Positions 16,315-24,805 of a stretch of DNA of 58,223 bases are shown here, one piece after another; the first letter of the stretch is position 1, and each line of letters starts with the position of its first letter. The position numbers and the translations under genes are program-made. The stretch spans positions 1 to 58,223 of the forward strand of contig RYVZ01000022.1 of NCBI GenBank assembly GCA_003979345.1, written 5' to 3'. This DNA is from Lachnospiraceae bacterium. Lineage in GTDB: Bacteria; Bacillota; Clostridia; Lachnospirales; Lachnospiraceae. The notes beneath the pieces were generated by a model that was given only the letters and a program-made list of their open reading frames with translations, did no database searches and was not told where the DNA came from.

Positions 16315-16399
16315 GGTGTATTGACAATGCCAACAGAGCAGTTGATAAAGGAGTGTACAAAAATAATTGTCAGACGGATCCTGGCAATCTCAATACACC
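16315..16399 (-). promoter_or_regulatory. Long-range inverted repeat in the riboswitch expression platform
   Basis: 18-nt arms at 16315-16332 and 16382-16399 (GGTGTATTGA... and its complement) match except at two positions. The right arm abuts the 3' end of the FMN aptamer, so this could be a partner structure in switching. Confidence 0.55.
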
Positions 16400-16508
16400 T
16401 TCTTTAATCCGGACTATACCGTCGGTTTTGGAATTTCACCAAACCCCGCGCTCTCGCGCCCGCGGACTGTAACCGCCGATCGGGAATCTCACCCTGCCCT
16501 GAAGACAT
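16400..16508 (-). ncRNA. FMN riboswitch (RFN element), copy 2
   Basis: Minus strand: TTCAGGGCAGGGTGAGATTC, CCGATCGGCGGTTAC, AGTCCGCGGGC, GTTTGGTGAAATTCC, AAAACCGACGGTATAGTCCG and GGATTAAAGAAGG in the canonical order. It is more compact than copy 1 because the variable stem is short. The rest of the 16247-16776 gap is expression platform and unassigned sequence before the 16783 gene. Confidence 0.92.
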
Positions 16509-16782
16509 GACATATTCAATTGTTTAGAGAATTATATCATGAAATTATGAGAAAGTCAATTTGAGTTCTTGCGGCAAGTCCATCTCGCGTAACGCCTCAG
16601 GCGCCCGAAGTTTGATGCCCATCTGCATGATAAAAAATGACAAATATTGATTGCACATTTCATCATAATTAAGAATACACATTCACAGAATTTTATGTTA
16701 TGATTTCATTGTATACGATAACTGCACAGCGTCCGGCAAAGCCCAGACTCCTTATGCAGTCGATCGGATCAGGGGTGTGTTT

Positions 16783-17451
16783 ATGAGTGATAACAGTTAT
16801 GAAGAATATAAAAAAAATCTGTCCCGCAGCAATAAAAGAAGCCGGGATCTGCATCGCGGGAAAGGCCTGTTGATCATCGGTATTTGTTTTCTGCTGTATC
16901 TCCTGTTTATCCTTCCGTTCAACGCCGGCAATGTGAACCGGATACGCGGAGACGAGATAAAGGCCGGCAGCATCTATGACCGCGTGCGGGTCTATTATAT
17001 CGACCAGTTACACGTTCTATGTGCCAAAACGGACACGGACAACGACCGAATCTATTGTATCGCCAGGTTTGCCGACCGCGACCAAAACGAATGGGTTCTG
17101 TTGTTTACGCCCGGCACGAATGAACGGCTTGCCGATCTCATCCGGTTATCCGGCTCTATTGAAAGCGAATTTGATCTGACCGTAAACGGATATTTCCGTT
17201 TGGAACCTTTGGACGATCTTCCGTTTGCGGCGGACTCTTTCTTCAGCATCTATGCCGACAAATACGGCAATGCCGACGGTTCCAATCTGCTCTCCCTGAA
17301 CGCTGATTATCTGTGTGAAAGAGGAGAAAATTATACACAGGCGGCGCTTCTCCGCCGCGGCGTCCCGTTACTCAGTTTAGTCGTCGGTCTGATTGGCGTT
17401 TTGGGGGGCGGTTTTTTGCTGATCAGAAATCAGAAGCACAAAACAGCCTAA
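16783..17451 (+). CDS. Membrane protein of unknown function, two spans
   Basis: About 222 residues from the ATG at 16783 (GGGGTG five bases upstream). A basic N-terminal end, a membrane segment (LLIIGICFLLYLLFILPF), an extracytoplasmic domain of about 130 residues with strand-rich pattern (VRVYYIDQLHVLCAKT, RIYCIARFADRDQNEWVLLF) and a C-terminal segment (LLSLVVGLIGVLGGGFLLI). It is followed after 71 bp by a gene of related design at 17523. Both look like accessory envelope proteins; family not recognised. Confidence 0.75.
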   Translation: MSDNSYEEYKKNLSRSNKRSRDLHRGKGLLIIGICFLLYLLFILPFNAGNVNRIRGDEIKAGSIYDRVRVYYIDQLHVLCAKTDTDNDRIYCIARFADRDQNEWVLLFTPGTNERLADLIRLSGSIESEFDLTVNGYFRLEPLDDLPFAADSFFSIYADKYGNADGSNLLSLNADYLCERGENYTQAALLRRGVPLLSLVVGLIGVLGGGFLLIRNQKHKTA

Positions 17452-17522
17452 GTTGACGCGCAATCGACAAAAAATGCAACAATCAACCACATGCCGCTTA
17501 TGCGGCGGATTGGAGGAAACGT

Positions 17523-18281
17523 ATGATCGCATCCACAGAACACAAGCTCTATCAGGACACGATAAAAAAAGGAAAGGGCAGCATTTTAAGATCCATCCGT
17601 AACGGCAAAGGCGGCGGAAAGGGGCTGATTGCCGGAGCAATCGTTCTTTTGGTATTTACCCTCCCGTTCTCGATCATCGGTCTGATTGCCGATGCGGGCG
17701 ACGTCATATCGATCCTCATATCCGCACCCGGACTTTTGCTGCTGATACTCGGAATCGTTCTCAGACACAAAAGAAATTCTACATGGCTTTCTTATTATCA
17801 GAAGCAGTCAGGATTTTCGGAGAGCGAGCTGCAGCAGGCAGACCGCGAACTGGCTTCACCATCCACTACGATTGCAACCTGTAGATACCCCGGCACCATG
17901 AAAGACAGCTACATTGCCGGTTTTTTCACAGAGCACTATGTCGTTTTGAATGGCGGTATAGAACCTTATATATGGCGTTTGGAAGACATCATTGCCGCCG
18001 GTTTTTCTGACAGCGGCGACATTTGGTGCATGGCATTTTTAACGGTACATGACACCGAAACCAGAGGTATCAATTGTCTTATTACGGACACCGACAAAAA
18101 GCCCGCTCTTGCTAAGGACATTCTGCAGGAGCTCTCCCGCCGCAACCCTAAGATCCTCTGCGGTCAGGAGATTGTCTGCGAAGGCAGTCACTACATACTG
18201 GAACGTGACGGCGCACAACTTCTGCGCTTATATCAGGAGGGACGTACGCTGGAGACCGCGAATCGGCAGCAGACGCTATGA
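17523..18281 (+). CDS. Membrane protein of unknown function, possible partner of 16783
   Basis: 252 residues; GGAGGAAACGT precedes the ATG. A Gly/Lys-rich N terminus, a membrane pair (LIAGAIVLLVFTLPFSIIGLI and VISILISAPGLLLLILGIVL), then a cytoplasmic domain of about 150 residues (IWRLEDIIAAGFSDS, CLITDTDKKPALAKDILQELSRRNPKI) that alternates strands and helices. Same strand and orientation as the preceding gene, so they probably form a two-gene unit ending at the strong terminator at 18325. Not recognised beyond this. Confidence 0.75.
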   Translation: MIASTEHKLYQDTIKKGKGSILRSIRNGKGGGKGLIAGAIVLLVFTLPFSIIGLIADAGDVISILISAPGLLLLILGIVLRHKRNSTWLSYYQKQSGFSESELQQADRELASPSTTIATCRYPGTMKDSYIAGFFTEHYVVLNGGIEPYIWRLEDIIAAGFSDSGDIWCMAFLTVHDTETRGINCLITDTDKKPALAKDILQELSRRNPKILCGQEIVCEGSHYILERDGAQLLRLYQEGRTLETANRQQTL

Positions 18282-18324
18282 CCACGCCAGATGAATCATT
18301 TTATCCGCAAAATATTTCATGACG

Positions 18325-18361
18325 AAAAAAGAGAGACCGTCTTAAACGGTCTCTCTTTTTT
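18325..18361. terminator. Bidirectional terminator between convergent genes
   Basis: AAAAAAGAGAGACCGT and ACGGTCTCTCTTTTTT around CTTAA: a near-perfect 16-bp stem with A- and T-tracts on both sides. It serves the 17523 gene and prfB. Confidence 0.93.
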
Positions 18362-18494
18362 ACGGCTTTACATATCATCTTCATTTACTTATTGCAGATT
18401 TTTCTGCTATTCCTTCAGGAAATATTTTGACTCTGTCCCATCTTCTGTCAAATCTGCAAAGCTGGTGCAGGAAACGCTTTCATCAGCGTTTTCT

Positions 18495-19635
18495 TTAGTC
18501 CGGTAAATCTTCGGTCACGGCAACGCTGCCGCCGACGCTCTTCCATTTCAGATACGCGTTGATAAACGGATCAAGCGCGCCGTCCATCACCGCATCGACA
18601 TTGCCGGATTCCTCACCCGTGCGAAGGTCTTTGACCATCTTATACGGCTGCATGACATAGGAACGAATCTGATTGCCCCAGCCGATCTCCGTGACATTGC
18701 CGCGGATATCGGATAGCTTATCGGCGTTCTCCTCTTTTTTGAGCATATAGAGCTTTGCCTTGAGCATCTGCATCGCTTTGTCCTTGTTTTGGAACTGCGA
18801 GCGCTCATTCTGGCAGGTCACGACGATTCCGGTCGGAAAATGCGTAATACGGATCGCGGAGGACGTCTTGTTGATATGCTGTCCGCCCGCGCCGCTGCTT
18901 CGGTACGTATCGATGCGGATATCCTCGTCGCGGATCTCCACGTCTAAATCTTCCTCAATATCCGGCATGACGTCTAATGACACAAACGAGGTCTGGCGCT
19001 TGCCCTGCGCGTTGAACGGGCTGATGCGCACAAGGCGGTGCACACCCTTTTCGGATTTCAGATAGCCGTAGGCATTTTCACCGTTCACCTGAAACGTTAC
19101 GGATTTAATGCCGGCTTCATCACCATCCAAATAATCAAGCACTTCCAACGCAAATCCGCGCTTTTCCGCCCATCGCGTATACATGCGGTAGAGCATACTG
19201 CACCAGTCACAGCTCTCGGTACCGCCCGCGCCCGCATTGAGCTTCAGGATGGCGTTGTACTTATCATATTCCTCCGATAACAGCGTGCTGATACGGAGCT
19301 TTTCAAACACTTCCTGAAAAGAAGCATATTCGTCCATGATCTCCGGCACAAGGCTCTCATCGTTTTCCTCGTTTGCCATCTCAATGAGCGTCAGGATATC
19401 ATCTTTCTGCGTTTCCAGTTCGTGAAACTGCCCGACGGTATCCTTCATGTTTTTCAATTCTTTCATTTTTTGGTTGGAACGCTCCGGATTGTCCCAAAAG
19501 GACGGTTCCTCCATCTCGCGCTCCAATTCTTCGATCCGCTTTGCCTTATTTGCTAAGTCAAAGTGAATCCCTCACTTCCGCTAACGGTGTTTCGTATGCC
19601 TGCAGCTCTAAGCGCAGGTTATCCAATTCTACCAC
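18495..19635 (-). CDS. prfB: Peptide chain release factor 2 with programmed +1 frameshift
   Basis: Terminates translation at UGA and UAA. The catalytic GGQ loop is in SGAGGQHINKTSSAIRI. The coding sequence is in two frames. A GTG start at 19635 (preceded by GAGGGTG) gives 25 codons ending CTT TGA; a +1 shift at CTTTGAC then continues into the long frame (LDLANKAKRIEELEREMEEPSFW...), open to 18495. Full length is about 368 residues, as expected. The main frame alone would lack the first 32 residues or so. The shift makes synthesis depend on RF2 level. Confidence 0.95.
19557..19572 (-). promoter_or_regulatory. prfB programmed frameshift site
   Basis: The minus strand reads AGGGA, four bases (TTCA), then CTTTGAC, the standard spacing for the RF2 autoregulatory shift; the in-frame TGA is at 19558-19560. 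Confidence 0.93.
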
Positions 19636-19829
19636 TTAACGTCACCCTCTTTCTTTTTTTCCATTCATGTTTTTCTGTTACCTATTAGGAGATGCGCCAT
19701 TTTATTTACGCAATAGTAATACGAAATGGTCTTTACACATGTTATGTGCCGCTGCGGTTGAATCGCAGCGAGCGCGCACCCGCGCCAAATTGCATATTGG
19801 ACAGAAATCATACGTTTCTGTAAACCCTT

Positions 19830-22397
19830 CTATTTTCTTCCGCAGCAGTTCTTATACTTTTTGCCGCTGCCGCACGGACACGGATCATTCGGATACACTT
19901 TGGCAGCCGCACGTCTGACCGGCCCCTTCTGCAGGGAATCATCTTTGTTTGTGCCTGTCACTTTCGCAACCTGCTCGCGCTCCACCTTCTGCTCGATGCG
20001 GACATGGAACAGCATGCGCACGGTCTCCTCTTTGATATTCTCGGTCATTGCGTCGAACATCTCATAGGCGTTCATCTTATATTCTACAAGCGGATCGCGC
20101 TGTCCGTACGCCGCAAGTCCGGCCCCCTGCCGAAGCTGGTCCATATCGTCGATATGATCCATCCACTTCCGGTCGATCGCTTTCAACAGAACCACGCGTT
20201 CAATCTCACGGATCGCTTCCGGCTCCGGGAATTCAGCTTCCTTGCTCTCATAGAGTCTGACCGCTTCCTCCTTAAGCTGCTGCTTTAATCCGCTTTTCGT
20301 GCGGTTCTCGACGCGTCCCAAAATAACCGGTTCGATCGGTACATTGCCAAGCAGTACCGAATTTAGCTCCGTGAGATTCCATTCTTCCGGCTCCGCATCG
20401 TCGCCGATGACAAGATCGACAGCATTTTCCACAAGGTCCGTGATCATCTTATAGATCACATCCCGCATGCTCTCGCCATCCAGCACGCGCCTTCTCTCGG
20501 CATAAATGATCTCACGCTGTTCGTTGTTGACCTGATCGTACTCCAGCAGATTCTTACGAATTCCAAAGTTATTGCTCTCAATCTTTTTCTGCGCGTTCTC
20601 GATCGCCTTGGAGAGCATTTTATGCTCGATTTCCTGTCCTTCCGGAATCCCGAGTGCATTGAACATGCTGATCAATCGCTCGGAACCGAACAGACGCATG
20701 ACGTCATCCTCAAGGGAGATATAGAATTTCGATTCACCCGGATCGCCCTGACGTCCGCTTCGTCCGCGAAGCTGATTATCGATTCGTCTCGACTCGTGCC
20801 GCTCCGTACCGACGATCTTTAAGCCGCCCGCCGCCTTCGCCTCGTCGTCCAGTTTGATATCCGTACCACGACCCGCCATGTTCGTCGCGATCGTGACTGC
20901 CCCGTGAATACCAGCATCGGCGACGATCTCCGCCTCCATCTCATGATATTTTGCATTCAGTACTTTATGAGGGATCCCCCGTTTCGTCAGCCTTGCGCTG
21001 ATATCCTCCGAGGAATCGATGTTGATCGTGCCGACAAGCACCGGCTGCCCTTTCTCATGCGCAGCCGCCACCGCATCACAGATCGCGTTTAATTTTTCTC
21101 TTTTCGTCTTATAAACAGCATCCTGCAGATCCTCCCGGACAACCGGACGGTTCGTCGGGATCTCAATAACGTCCATACCGTAAATATCACGGAATTCCTT
21201 CTCCTCCGTGAGCGCCGTACCCGTCATGCCCGCTTTTTTCTCAAATTTATTAAAGAAGTTCTGGAATGTGATCGTAGCAAGCGTCTTACTCTCTCGTTTC
21301 ACCTTTACATGCTCTTTTGCCTCGATCGCCTGATGCAGACCGTCGGAATAACGGCGTCCCGGCATGATACGTCCCGTAAACTCATCAACGATCAGCACCT
21401 GATCATCCTTCACCACATAATCCTGATCGCGGTGCATCAGATTGTGCGCGCGCAGCGCAAGAATAATGTTATGCTGGATTTCCAGATTTTCGGGATCGGC
21501 AAGGTTCTCAATATGAAAGAACTGCTCGACTTTCCCGACGCCGCGCTCGGTCAGATTAACGACTTTGTCTTTTTCATTGACAATGAAGTCCCCCGTCTCT
21601 TCGCGGACCACGCCCATGATGGCGTCCATCTTGGAAAGCTCCTCCATATCCTCGCCGCGCTCAAGCTGCCGCGCCAAAATATCGCAGGCATCATAGAGCG
21701 AGGTGGATTTTCCGCTCTGTCCGGAAATGATAAGCGGCGTCCGCGCCTCGTCGATCAGCACGGAATCGACCTCATCGACGATCGCATAATGCAGATCGCG
21801 CAGCACAAGCTGCTCTTTATAAATGACCATATTATCACGAAGATAGTCAAAGCCCAATTCATTATTCGTCACATATGTGATATCGCAGGCATATGCCTCC
21901 CTGCGCTCGTCGGGTTTCATGGAATTTAGGACGACGCCGACCTTTAAGCCGAGGAACTCATGCACCTGTCCCATCCACTCAGAGTCACGTTTGGCAAGAT
22001 AATCATTGACCGTAACGACGTGAACGCCCTTGCCCTCCAGCGCATTCAGATAAGAAGGAAGCGTTGCAACTAACGTCTTACCCTCGCCGGTACGCATCTC
22101 GGCGATACGCCCCTGATGCATAACAATGCCGCCGATTAACTGTACACGGTAATGTTCCATATTCAGGACGCGTCTTGCTGCCTCCCTGACCGTGGCAAAT
22201 GCCTCGGGCAGAACCGAATCCAGCGATTCGCCGTCCTGCTGTATTCTTTTTTTATACTCGTTTGTTTTTTCACGAAGCGCCTCGTCCGTCAGTTCCATCA
22301 TGGAAGGCCGGAGCTCTTCAATCTGATCTACCAGCGGCATAATGCGCTTTAGCTCACGCTCACTATGCGTGCCGAATACCTTCTGTATCATACCCAT
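19830..22397 (-). CDS. secA: Preprotein translocase ATPase SecA
   Basis: Motor that drives preproteins through SecYEG at the membrane. The start at 22397 (MGMIQKVFGTHSEREL) has AGGACAGG nine bases upstream; the frame is open to 22559 but that part crosses the promoter. Motifs: MRTGEGKT (Walker A), VDEVDSVLIDEARTPL (DEAD-type box), TNMAGRGTDI, and RGRSGRQGDPG. The C-terminal end CPCGSGKKYKNCCG is the zinc-binding SecB/ribosome-contact tail. About 855 residues, normal for the family. Divergent from ptb. Confidence 0.97.
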   Translation of the reverse strand: MGMIQKVFGTHSERELKRIMPLVDQIEELRPSMMELTDEALREKTNEYKKRIQQDGESLDSVLPEAFATVREAARRVLNMEHYRVQLIGGIVMHQGRIAEMRTGEGKTLVATLPSYLNALEGKGVHVVTVNDYLAKRDSEWMGQVHEFLGLKVGVVLNSMKPDERREAYACDITYVTNNELGFDYLRDNMVIYKEQLVLRDLHYAIVDEVDSVLIDEARTPLIISGQSGKSTSLYDACDILARQLERGEDMEELSKMDAIMGVVREETGDFIVNEKDKVVNLTERGVGKVEQFFHIENLADPENLEIQHNIILALRAHNLMHRDQDYVVKDDQVLIVDEFTGRIMPGRRYSDGLHQAIEAKEHVKVKRESKTLATITFQNFFNKFEKKAGMTGTALTEEKEFRDIYGMDVIEIPTNRPVVREDLQDAVYKTKREKLNAICDAVAAAHEKGQPVLVGTINIDSSEDISARLTKRGIPHKVLNAKYHEMEAEIVADAGIHGAVTIATNMAGRGTDIKLDDEAKAAGGLKIVGTERHESRRIDNQLRGRSGRQGDPGESKFYISLEDDVMRLFGSERLISMFNALGIPEGQEIEHKMLSKAIENAQKKIESNNFGIRKNLLEYDQVNNEQREIIYAERRRVLDGESMRDVIYKMITDLVENAVDLVIGDDAEPEEWNLTELNSVLLGNVPIEPVILGRVENRTKSGLKQQLKEEAVRLYESKEAEFPEPEAIREIERVVLLKAIDRKWMDHIDDMDQLRQGAGLAAYGQRDPLVEYKMNAYEMFDAMTENIKEETVRMLFHVRIEQKVEREQVAKVTGTNKDDSLQKGPVRRAAAKVYPNDPCPCGSGKKYKNCCGRK

Positions 22398-22434
22398 GTC
22401 GGTAAACCTGTCCTTTCTGACAAACCTAAAACTT

Positions 22435-22463
22435 ATTGTAACAGATTCCCGTTTTTTATTCAA
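22435..22463 (-). promoter_or_regulatory. Promoter of secA
   Basis: Minus strand: TTGAAT, 17-bp spacer, TACAAT, with a leader of about 30 nt. Confidence 0.75.
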
Positions 22464-22505
22464 CCCGAGTCGTATGAACATTCTATGAACGAGGAAGAGC
22501 CCGCC

Positions 22506-22534
22506 TTGACCTTTGAGCGCCGTAGTGCTATGAT
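22506..22534 (+). promoter_or_regulatory. Promoter of ptb-buk
   Basis: TTGACC, 17-bp spacer, TATGAT. The -35 is near consensus. It lies about 75 bp before the ptb start, and CATATG-containing repeats (22557-22575) occur in the leader. Confidence 0.75.
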
Positions 22535-22616
22535 TTACTATGGTTGGAAGGTTTTTCATATGAGGTTTTCATATGGATGCCCCAAAAAAGAATTTACAAA
22601 GTGAGGTATGGTACAT

Positions 22617-23537
22617 ATGAGCAAGAGTTTCGACGATTTATTATCCAAAGTTTCAAGCTGCTCAAAAAAGCGGCTGTCCGTTGCCGTAGCGCAGGATCTG
22701 GCGGTTTTGGAAGCAGTCAAGGCGGCTAAGGAGCGCGGCATTGCAGACGCGATCCTTGTCGGTGACGAGGCAAAGATCCGTGAGATCGGTACTTCCCTCG
22801 GTATGAATATGGATGACTATGAAATCATCCACGAGCCGGAAACCGTTGCCGCGTCTTTACTGGCAGTAAAGCAGGTTCATGAGGGACGGGCTGACATGTA
22901 TATGAAGGGACTGCTCGATACCAAGACATTCTTAAAGAGCGTTTTAGACAAGGAAGTCGGTCTCCGCACGGGTCAGTCGCTTTCCCATGTATGCGTGTTC
23001 GAGATTCCCGGCATTCCCCGTCTCCTGTTTTTTACCGACGTGGCATTTATCCCGTATCCGACGCTGGATGATAAAAAAATCATTATCAAATTAGCCGTAG
23101 AAGTCGCAAACGCATGCGGCATCGATTGTCCGAAAGTCGCTCCGCTCGCCGCAGTCGAGCTTGTCAATCCGAAAATGCCCGCTACGGTGGACGCTGCCGA
23201 GCTGACCCGCTTAAACGATGAGGGCGAGATCACCGGCTGCGTGATCGACGGTCCGCTTTCCTTTGATATCGCGATCGACATCAATGCTGCCATAGAGAAG
23301 GGCGCACAGAACCGCAAGGTCGCAGGCGACGCGGATATTCTTCTTTTCCCCGATATCCATGCCGGCAACTTAGTGTATAAGTCGCTCGTGCATCTTGTTC
23401 CGGGCATTAAGAACGGCAATATCTTAACCGGAACGAAAGCTCCCGTCATCCTGACTTCCCGCTCCGACACTTGCGAGACAAAGGTGAACTCCATTGCGCT
23501 CGCGGCTGTCATGGCGGAAAAAATGATGCAAAAATAG
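22617..23537 (+). CDS. ptb: Phosphate butyryltransferase
   Basis: Converts butyryl-CoA and phosphate to butyryl phosphate and CoA, the first of the two steps from butyryl-CoA to butyrate with ATP formation. About 306 residues from the ATG at 22617 (GAGGT ten bases upstream; an ATG nine bases earlier has no spacing). The PTA/PTB signatures DMYMKGLLDTKTFLKSVLDKEVGLR, PGIPRLLFFTDVAFIPYPTL and LLFPDIHAGNLVYKSL are present. It is cytosolic, and buk follows after 88 bp. The butyryl-CoA operon at 50.3-56.5 kb supplies its substrate. Confidence 0.93.
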   Translation: MSKSFDDLLSKVSSCSKKRLSVAVAQDLAVLEAVKAAKERGIADAILVGDEAKIREIGTSLGMNMDDYEIIHEPETVAASLLAVKQVHEGRADMYMKGLLDTKTFLKSVLDKEVGLRTGQSLSHVCVFEIPGIPRLLFFTDVAFIPYPTLDDKKIIIKLAVEVANACGIDCPKVAPLAAVELVNPKMPATVDAAELTRLNDEGEITGCVIDGPLSFDIAIDINAAIEKGAQNRKVAGDADILLFPDIHAGNLVYKSLVHLVPGIKNGNILTGTKAPVILTSRSDTCETKVNSIALAAVMAEKMMQK

Positions 23538-23586
23538 TTTTGCTAACGCAAAACTATTTCGAAGAATTCCCTTCGGGAATTCTTCT
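23533..23586 (+). other. Pair of perfect stem-loops between ptb and buk
   Basis: AAATAGTTTTGC/GCAAAACTATTT with a TAAC loop (23533-23560), then GAAGAATTCCC/GGGAATTCTTC with a TTC loop (23562-23586). The ptb stop codon is inside the first stem. No T-tract follows, so these are mRNA structures rather than terminators. Confidence 0.85.
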
Positions 23587-23625
23587 GACGGATAAATTAT
23601 AAAAACAAGAAAGGAAAGGGACATT

Positions 23626-24690
23626 ATGGCAGTAACAAGTTTAATCATCAACCCCGGCTCCACATCAACCAAGATTGGCGTATTCGAGGATGAAACGCTC
23701 CTTTTTGATGAAACATTGCGGCACTCCACGGAAGAGATCGCACAGTATGCTTCCATCATCGATCAAAAGGATTTCCGCAAGAACATTATTACCAAATTTC
23801 TTGCAGACAAAGGCTTTGATATGAAATCCCTTCAGGTCGTTGTCGGACGCGGCGGTCTGTTGAAACCGATCCCGAGCGGCACCTATACCGTTACCGATAA
23901 GCTGTTGGAAGACTTAAAGATTGGCGTTCAGGGACAGCACGCGGGCAATCTCGGCGGTATCCTTGCGCGTGAGATCGGCGATTCCCTCGGCATTCCGTCC
24001 TATATCGTTGACCCGATCGTCGTGGATGAGCTGATGCCGGAAGCAAGGATCTCCGGTTGTCCGGAGCTTCCCAGAACCAGTATTTTCCACGCGCTGAATC
24101 AGAAAGCCGTTGCAAAACGTTACGCAAAAGAAACCGGAAAACCGTATGATACCTTAAGCCTGATCGTCGTTCATATGGGCGGCGGCGTATCGGTCGGTGC
24201 TCATAAAAACGGCAAAGTCATCGACGTATTCAACGCACTTGACGGAGACGGCGCATTCTCTCCCGAGCGTTCCGGCGCAGTTCCTGTCGGCGCTTTGGTA
24301 AAGCTCTGCTACAGCGGATTGTCTGAAAAGGAAGTCTATAAAAAACTAGTCGGAAACGGCGGCTTCAACGCATACCTCGGCACCAACGATATGCGTGACG
24401 TTGACAAGCTCTGCGAAAACGGCGACGAGAATGCTTCTTTGATCCGCGACGCATTCTGCTTGCAGATCTCCAAGAATATCGGTGCCATGGCCGCCGTTCT
24501 GGAAGGAAAAGTAGATCAGATCATCGTGACGGGCGGTATCGCTTACGATCACTATGTTGTGGACAGCCTCAAGGCGCATGCATCCTTCATCGCTCCGTTC
24601 ACGGTTTATCCGGGTGAGGATGAGCTCTTAGCTCTCGCACAGGGCGGACTCCGCGTCATAACCGGTGAAGAGAAGGCACTGGAGTATTAA
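23626..24690 (+). CDS. buk: Butyrate kinase
   Basis: Phosphorylates ADP from butyryl phosphate, releasing butyrate. 354 residues of the acetate/butyrate kinase fold. Motifs: INPGSTSTKIGVF at the N terminus, GRGGLLKPI, LIVVHMGGGVSVGAHKNGK, GDGAFSPERSGAVP and VTGGIAYDHYVV. AAAGGAAAGGGACATT precedes the ATG. It is co-transcribed with ptb and followed by a strong terminator. The pair marks the kinase route rather than the butyryl-CoA:acetate transferase route for this organism, although a transferase elsewhere cannot be excluded. Confidence 0.95.
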   Translation: MAVTSLIINPGSTSTKIGVFEDETLLFDETLRHSTEEIAQYASIIDQKDFRKNIITKFLADKGFDMKSLQVVVGRGGLLKPIPSGTYTVTDKLLEDLKIGVQGQHAGNLGGILAREIGDSLGIPSYIVDPIVVDELMPEARISGCPELPRTSIFHALNQKAVAKRYAKETGKPYDTLSLIVVHMGGGVSVGAHKNGKVIDVFNALDGDGAFSPERSGAVPVGALVKLCYSGLSEKEVYKKLVGNGGFNAYLGTNDMRDVDKLCENGDENASLIRDAFCLQISKNIGAMAAVLEGKVDQIIVTGGIAYDHYVVDSLKAHASFIAPFTVYPGEDELLALAQGGLRVITGEEKALEY

Positions 24691-24749
24691 GAAACTCCCA
24701 CCACATATAAATATTTCAAAAAAGCTTCGTATTCTTTCAAAGCTAAAAA

Positions 24750-24800
24750 GGAGAGCTGCCGCACGAATTGCTTCGTGCGGCAGCTCCCTTTCTTTTTCCT
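24750..24800. terminator. Terminator after buk
   Basis: 15-bp stem GAGCTGCCGCACGAA/TTCGTGCGGCAGCTC with a TTGC loop, then CCTTTCTTTTT. A-rich sequence on the left lets it also serve the convergent chemoreceptor gene. Confidence 0.9.
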
Positions 24801-24805
24801 GATAT

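Noticed and set aside
22397..22559. N-terminal extension of SecA by 54 residues
   Set aside because: It would cross the promoter at 22435-22463 and has no family similarity; the normal SecA start follows a good ribosome site.
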